A DNA stretch of 19,560 bases from Pseudomonadota bacterium (GTDB lineage: Bacteria; Pseudomonadota; Gammaproteobacteria; Xanthomonadales; Xanthomonadaceae): assembly GCA_023425225.1 (NCBI GenBank), contig JAFADB010000239.1:1-19560 (forward strand). Reading direction: 5' to 3'. How positions within the stretch are numbered: position 1 is the stretch's first letter; each line of letters begins with the position of its first letter. Shown in pieces: positions 15,927-19,560 of this stretch. The position numbers and the translations under genes were made by a program. The notes under the pieces are model-generated. The model saw only the letters and a program-made list of their open reading frames with translations, was not told where the DNA came from and made no database searches.

Positions 15927-16427
15927 TCACTGCGTCTGCGCCGCTTCCGCCGCCTGCGCCTCGACAGCCGGCTGCGCCGCCGGCCGCGCCTTGACCACGC
16001 GCACGCCGCGCGCCTTCATCCAGGCATCGAATTCCTCGGCGGTCATGCGCTTGCCGTTCTGGCTCATGTCGAAGCGCCACGGCGTGTTGTCGAAGGCGGT
16101 CTGCGGCTTGTAGGCGGCCGGATCGTTCGGGTTGACCGCGCCGCCACCGGGAATCGCCGCCGCGGCGCCCTGGCAGCCTTCGATGCGCAGGCGCTGCAGC
16201 ACACGGTCGGCCGTCAGCTCCTGGTCGTAACCGGCGCTCAGCACGCCACTAGGCATGCCCAGCTGCACGCTGCGCGCATAGAACTCGGCCGCCGCAGGCG
16301 CCACCACCGTTGCCGGCAACGGCAGCGGCGCGGAGGCGATCGCACTGGCAGAGCAATCGACCGCGGCGTATGCGGCCGGCGAGAAAAGGACGAGGGCGAA
16401 CAATCCGGCCGTGGCGGTGCGCAGCAT
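15927..16427 (-). CDS. Unknown exported protein
   Basis: The 166-residue protein has a clear signal peptide, MLRTATAGLFALVLFSPAAY then A, cut near residue 21, so it should be periplasmic or secreted. The mature part has two cysteines (25 and 85) that could form a disulfide. Its centre (about 106-146) is distinctive, with FDNTPWRFDMSQNGKRMTAE followed by EFDAWMKARGVRVVKA. The C-terminus is Ala/Gln/Pro-rich and looks disordered. I recognise no enzyme motif or named domain and assign no function. The open frame extends upstream to 16583, but the ATG at 16425-16427 gives the signal peptide and is preferred, although its ribosome binding site is weak. It lies 13 bp before the pseudouridine synthase gene. 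Confidence 0.8.
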   Translation of the reverse strand: MLRTATAGLFALVLFSPAAYAAVDCSASAIASAPLPLPATVVAPAAAEFYARSVQLGMPSGVLSAGYDQELTADRVLQRLRIEGCQGAAAAIPGGGAVNPNDPAAYKPQTAFDNTPWRFDMSQNGKRMTAEEFDAWMKARGVRVVKARPAAQPAVEAQAAEAAQTQ

Positions 16428-16580
16428 CGAGGTATTCCAGTGGGATGGACCGCGCGAGTGTAGGCAGCGCCGGGGGCCCTTTTCAAGCAGCGCATGCAGT
16501 AGAACGCCTAACTGGTTACCCCGAAAGGAAAATGAATGCGCGGGCCGGTGCGTCCTCGCCGGCAAGGGCGCAAAAACGAA

Positions 16581-16605
16581 CAAGGCCCGGCAGAGCCGGG
16601 CCTTG
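16581..16605 (-). terminator. Rho-independent terminator of the OmpA-family gene
   Basis: A perfect 11-bp GC-rich stem, CAAGGCCCGGC (16581-16591) with GCCGGGCCTTG (16595-16605), has a three-base loop. On the minus strand it is followed by TTCGTTTTTG. It lies 24 bases after the porin stop and insulates the exported-protein gene downstream. Confidence 0.92.
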
Positions 16606-16629
16606 TCGTGAAACGCAAGCTGGCGTCCG

Positions 16630-17727
16630 TTAGTTCTGGACGTTCAGCTCGGTGCGGCGGTTCTTCGCACGGCCTTCCGGATTGTCCGAACCATCCGGGT
16701 TGGTGTTCGGAGCGATCGGGCGGCTCTCGCCGTAGCCGATCGGGCCGACCAGACGCGAAGCGTCCACGCCATTGCTGGTCAGGTAGTCGTACACAGCCTT
16801 GGCACGACGCTCGGACAGCTTCTGGTTGTAGGCATCGGTACCGATCGAGTCGGTGTGACCGGCAACCTCGACGCGCAGGTCGGGGTAGCGCTTCAGGATC
16901 TCGGTGGCCTCGCTCAGGATCGCCACGGCGTCCGGACGCAGGGTCGCCTTGTCGAAGTCGAAGTTCACGCCCTTCAGGTCGATCGACACCGGCACCGGGC
17001 AGCCGTCCGGACCGATGGTCTGGCCGGGCTGGGAATCCGGGCACTTGTCGTCGCAGTTGTTGACGCCGTCGCCGTCGTCATCCAGATCGGCGCAGCTCGG
17101 AGCAGCCGGCGGCGGCGGAGCCACGACCGGAGCGGACGGAGCAGGGCCAAGCGGGATCACCACGCCGACCGAAGCCAGGGTGTCGCCGAACCAGTCTTCG
17201 TTCGGAGCGGCATGGCTCTGGTCGTTGAAGTCGCCACGGTAGGCCACTTCCGCACGCACCGCGACGCGGTTCTCGAAGGTGGTCTGCAGACCGACGCCGA
17301 CCTTGGCGGCGAAGTTGCCATCCTTGACCTGGCCGGGGGAGTTGACGCTCGGGGAGTTGTCAAACTCCTCTTCCGAACGCTGGTAGCCCAGGCCCATCAG
17401 CACGTAGGGGTTCCAGCCGCGGCCTTCCTTGATGAAGTGGCGACGCAGGTCGAACGAAGCGCCGTACTGGCTCCAGTTCAGGTCCTGGTTGGCGTCGAAA
17501 TTCGGGTTCTGGTAGTTCAGTTCGAAGTCCAGCGACCAGTTCGGGCTGACGAACTTGCCGAAGCCCAGGGTGCCGAACGGGGCATCGTTGGTGCCGCGGT
17601 CGCTGTCCTGGAAGTTGAAGCCGGCCGAACCGGTCAGATACCAGCGATCGTCGAACTCCTGCGCGGAAGCCGCCTGGGCAACCGCCAGGCCGCCGACCAG
17701 CGCGGCAGCAAGAATCTTTTTGTTCAT
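16630..17727 (-). CDS. OmpA-family outer-membrane protein with thrombospondin type 3 repeats
   Basis: This structural outer-membrane protein anchors the envelope to peptidoglycan. The 365-residue precursor has a signal peptide, MNKKILAAALVGGLAVAQAA then SA, cut near residue 22. An eight-strand-type beta-barrel (about 28-193: RWYLTGSAGFNF... FGDTLASVGVVIPLG) and a Pro/Ala linker (194-210) follow. Next is an acidic calcium-binding type 3 repeat stretch (212-243: DLDDDGDGVNNCDDKCPDSQ). Last is the OmpA C-terminal peptidoglycan-binding domain (about 250-362) with VNFDFDKATL, AGHTDSIG, NQKLSERRA and NRRTELNV. The arrangement resembles OprF/OmpA of Xanthomonadaceae. The ATG at 17725-17727 has a strong AAGGAG nine bases before it. 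The gene is monocistronic with its own terminator. Its codons use the same strong G/C third positions as its neighbours. Confidence 0.96.
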   Translation of the reverse strand: MNKKILAAALVGGLAVAQAASAQEFDDRWYLTGSAGFNFQDSDRGTNDAPFGTLGFGKFVSPNWSLDFELNYQNPNFDANQDLNWSQYGASFDLRRHFIKEGRGWNPYVLMGLGYQRSEEEFDNSPSVNSPGQVKDGNFAAKVGVGLQTTFENRVAVRAEVAYRGDFNDQSHAAPNEDWFGDTLASVGVVIPLGPAPSAPVVAPPPPAAPSCADLDDDGDGVNNCDDKCPDSQPGQTIGPDGCPVPVSIDLKGVNFDFDKATLRPDAVAILSEATEILKRYPDLRVEVAGHTDSIGTDAYNQKLSERRAKAVYDYLTSNGVDASRLVGPIGYGESRPIAPNTNPDGSDNPEGRAKNRRTELNVQN

Positions 17728-17831
17728 GGGATACAGCTCCTTGTTTCAGGGGTATAGAAACCGGTAAGGCATTCAGTACAGATGTCTCGTCTACATCTTG
17801 GACGGCCGTTCCTCACGCCATCGCGGCGCAG

Positions 17832-17862
17832 ATTATGCTCGATCAGGTGAAGACCGCGTTAA
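17832..17862 (-). promoter_or_regulatory. Candidate promoter of the OmpA-family gene
   Basis: On the minus strand TTAACG (17862-17857) and CATAAT (17837-17832) stand 19 bases apart, a somewhat long spacing. Transcription would begin near 17825, leaving a leader of about 98 bases. That leader contains a small stem, AGATGT/ACATCT (17775-17800 region), and the AAGGAG ribosome binding site. The -10 is plausible and the -35 weak. Confidence 0.4.
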
Positions 17863-17940
17863 CGGTCACATAACACATGTGAAGATCGTTGCCCGCCATC
17901 GCAGCCTGAACCCAGCTCCCATACAGCCATGTGAAGACCG
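17847..17940 (-). promoter_or_regulatory. Three direct repeats upstream of the OmpA-family gene
   Basis: The ten-base motif CGGTCTTCAC (minus strand) occurs at 17940-17931 and 17856-17847, with a one-base variant, CGATCTTCAC, at 17888-17879. Two copies continue as ATG and one as CTG, giving CGRTCTTCACMTG. The proximal copy lies within the candidate promoter spacer region. This may be a regulator binding array for the porin gene, possibly shared with the divergent oxidoreductase. No regulator is identified. Confidence 0.35.
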
Positions 17941-18230
17941 CCGCTCCCGCTCCCGCGGCGCTGTCCAGGGGGCGTCCCGCAGCCAAATCCGCGCATGTAT
18001 CCCCGGCCGTTCCGTTCCGGCTTGCTGAGCCCAAAGCCGTGACCGGCCATCGGTAGCGGCACAGCCCACGTCGGGAAGGTGCAAGAAGGGGGCCGGCGCT
18101 GCAATGATGTGGCGGTCGCTTCCGGCGAATGCCGCCACCGGCACTTCGGTCCGCGCTCCGGCATCCGCGGCGCCGGCACGATGCCCGGCCGAAGACGCCT
18201 CCCCACGAACCCCGTCCCAGGAGTGTTCCC

Positions 18231-19250
18231 ATGAAAGCCGTCGCACTGACCCGCTACCTGCCCATCGACGATCCGCAATCGCTGGTCGACATGGATCTCC
18301 CGCCTCCCGCCGCGCCCACCGGCCACGATCTGCTGGTACGTGTGCAGGCGGTATCGGTCAACCCGGTCGACACCAAGGTCCGCGGGCCCAAGCCGCAACA
18401 GGAATCGCAGCCGCGGGTGCTCGGCTACGACGCCGCCGGCGTGGTCGAGGCGGTCGGCCCGGCGGTGGAAGGCCTGCAACCCGGCGACGCGGTCTACTAC
18501 GCCGGCGACATCACCCGCCCTGGCAGCAACGCGCAGCTGCAACTGGTCGATGCGCGCATTGCCGCCGCCAAGCCCGACACGCTGGACTTCGCCCAGGCCG
18601 CGGCACTGCCGCTGACCGTGCTGACGGCCTGGGAACTGCTGTTCCAGCGCATGCCGTTCGATTTCGACGGCGACAACCGCGGGCGCAGCCTGCTGGTGAT
18701 CGCCGGTGCCGGCGGCGTGGGCTCGATCGCGATCCAGCTCGCACGCCATGCCGGCTTCACCGTGGTCGCCACCGCGTCGCGCCCGGAGACGGTGGAATGG
18801 TGCACGACCATGGGCGCGCACCACGTCATCGACCATCGCCAGCCGCTGCAGCCGCAACTGCAGGCCCTGGGACTGGCGCAGGTGGATGCCGCGATCAACC
18901 TGGCCGATACCGACCGCTACTGGCAGGCGCTGGGCGAGATCCTGGCCCCGCAGGGCCATGTCGGCCTGATCGTGGAGCCGGCCGGCCCGCTGCCCATCGG
19001 CGATCCGTACAAGGCCAAGTGCATCGGCATCCACTGGGAGTTCATGTTCGCGCGGGCGAAGTTCCGCACCGCCGACATGATCGAGCAGCACCGCATCCTG
19101 GCGCGCGTGGCCAGCCTGGTCGATGCCAGCGAGCTGCGCACCACCTTGACCGAGGTGCTCGGCCCGATCGATGCGGCCCACCTGCGCGAGGCGCATCGGC
19201 GGCTCGAGTCGGGCAAGACCGTGGGCAAGCTGGCGCTGTCGGGCTGGTAG
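18231..19250 (+). CDS. Zinc-independent MDR oxidoreductase, NADPH:quinone reductase-like
   Basis: A cytoplasmic NAD(P)H-dependent reductase or dehydrogenase, 339 residues. It shows the MDR N-terminal fold with NPVDTK (44-49), where quinone reductase-type members have Asp and no catalytic zinc cysteine, then LGYDAAGVVEAVGPAV (64-79), GDAVYYAGD, the Rossmann motif GAGGVGS (159-165) and the C-terminal LESGKTVGKLAL. It resembles the zinc-binding alcohol dehydrogenase family members often annotated YogA-like. The structural zinc cysteine cluster is also missing, so the family name would be misleading. The ATG at 18231 has CAGGAG seven bases upstream and gives MKAVALTRYLP. The substrate is unknown; quinones or enals are typical for the subfamily. 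Confidence 0.9.
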   Translation: MKAVALTRYLPIDDPQSLVDMDLPPPAAPTGHDLLVRVQAVSVNPVDTKVRGPKPQQESQPRVLGYDAAGVVEAVGPAVEGLQPGDAVYYAGDITRPGSNAQLQLVDARIAAAKPDTLDFAQAAALPLTVLTAWELLFQRMPFDFDGDNRGRSLLVIAGAGGVGSIAIQLARHAGFTVVATASRPETVEWCTTMGAHHVIDHRQPLQPQLQALGLAQVDAAINLADTDRYWQALGEILAPQGHVGLIVEPAGPLPIGDPYKAKCIGIHWEFMFARAKFRTADMIEQHRILARVASLVDASELRTTLTEVLGPIDAAHLREAHRRLESGKTVGKLALSGW

Positions 19251-19453
19251 CTGCCGCACCGCGGGCGATGCGGGGACGGCCAAGCGCATCGTCGCCGCCG
19301 GACCAATCCATCGGGGAGCCGCCCGGTACCGCCCACTGCCACCTCCATCGAGGCGGCGGACGAGGACATGCGACGGGCGGATCACCGGAATACCCGCGCA
19401 GCATGCCGCGCACTTGCACGGCATCGGATTTGACGGCAGGCTGCGCGCTCTCC

Positions 19454-19467
19454 ATACGCAAGCGTAT
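19454..19467. promoter_or_regulatory. Inverted repeat just before the right-edge gene, candidate operator
   Basis: ATACGC and GCGTAT are exact inverted arms around a central AA, four bases before the ATG of the right-edge gene. The position over the ribosome binding site fits a repressor operator (for example of TetR type). No regulator gene is in the window. Confidence 0.4.
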
Positions 19468-19471
19468 CCAC

Positions 19472-19560
19472 ATGTCGCCAGCCGCCGGCCAGCCTGCTAC
19501 CGATCCGGCACTTGCCGGGTCGGAAACCGCCTATCCCCACCTGTTCGCGCCACTCGATCT
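19472..19560 (+). CDS. fadH: Probable NADPH-dependent 2,4-dienoyl-CoA reductase, partial (N-terminus only)
   Basis: The frame from the ATG at 19472 is open to the right edge and encodes 29 complete codons. The end reads TAYPHLFAPLD and the next, incomplete codon is CT, probably Leu. The stretch YPHLxAPLDL is how FadH-type old-yellow-enzyme proteins begin their flavin barrel. FadH reduces 2,4-dienoyl-CoA in the breakdown of unsaturated fatty acids. The polar first 18 residues are unremarkable. No Shine-Dalgarno is clear before the ATG, and the inverted repeat at 19454-19467 occupies that site. With so few residues the call is a recognition of one motif; another NADH:flavin oxidoreductase is possible. 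Confidence 0.55.
   Translation, partial: MSPAAGQPATDPALAGSETAYPHLFAPLD

Larger units (their letters stand above)
17728..18230. other. Divergent intergenic region OmpA gene / oxidoreductase
   Basis: In this 503-bp region the OmpA-proximal part (17728-17940) holds the leader, candidate promoter and direct repeats. The remaining stretch (17941-18217) has no recognisable gene or RNA and no clear promoter for the oxidoreductase. The open frames crossing it lack start signals and recognisable protein sequence. Confidence 0.5.

Noticed and set aside
17857..17864. CGTTAACG palindrome upstream of the OmpA-family gene as a separate operator
   Set aside because: It is only eight bases, its flanks are not symmetric, and it overlaps the proposed -35; not enough for a separate claim.

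Overview
The window looks like chromosomal DNA of a high-GC gammaproteobacterium of the Xanthomonadaceae/Lysobacteraceae type (Lysobacter, Luteimonas, Pseudoxanthomonas or Stenotrophomonas relatives). The grounds are very high GC3 codon use, -10 boxes of the form TAnAATCGCC, a family S46 dipeptidyl-peptidase of the Pseudoxanthomonas type, and the gene order folC-dedD-cvpA-purF. I cannot name a genus from sequence reading alone.

Layout. Positions 1-4145 (minus) hold a folate/purine/envelope operon read folC > dedD-like SPOR protein > cvpA > purF; purF runs off the left edge. A palindromic repeat (4301-4356) separates it from a minus-strand histidine phosphatase (4407-5051). A 571-bp gap follows that carries degenerate CGTCATCCCCGC-type palindromic repeats. 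Then comes a secreted S46 dipeptidyl-peptidase (5623-7785, minus) with its own terminator. Divergent from it is tdh (threonine 3-dehydrogenase, 7952-8986, plus). After tdh lies a second, paired copy of the 4301-4356 repeat (9036-9195). Facing tdh is a complete sulfate ABC importer operon, sbp-cysT-cysW-cysA (13145 down to 9262, minus). Divergent from sbp is kbl (13495-14703, plus), the partner enzyme of tdh. Next are a gap with a doubtful small ORF, a minus-strand pair (an unknown exported protein and a pseudouridine synthase, 16427 to 15122), and a minus-strand OmpA-family porin (17727 to 16630) with a strong terminator and a long upstream region. On the right, on the plus strand, are an NADPH:quinone reductase-like MDR protein (18231-19250) and the first 29 codons of what looks like a 2,4-dienoyl-CoA reductase (19472 to the edge).

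How the genes work together. tdh and kbl form the two-step pathway from threonine to glycine plus acetyl-CoA, split here by the sulfate importer on the opposite strand. The importer brings in sulfate for cysteine synthesis. FolC (folate) and PurF (purines) are linked because purine synthesis needs folate one-carbon units. The S46 enzyme takes dipeptides from peptides in the periplasm and could supply amino acids.

I found no defence system, CRISPR array, prophage, transposase, tRNA or rRNA. The window is essentially housekeeping. The parts worth a second look are the dispersed palindromic repeats, the unknown exported protein, two candidate operators (upstream of the OmpA gene and of the right-edge gene), a two-SPOR DedD-like protein and the doubtful ORF after kbl.
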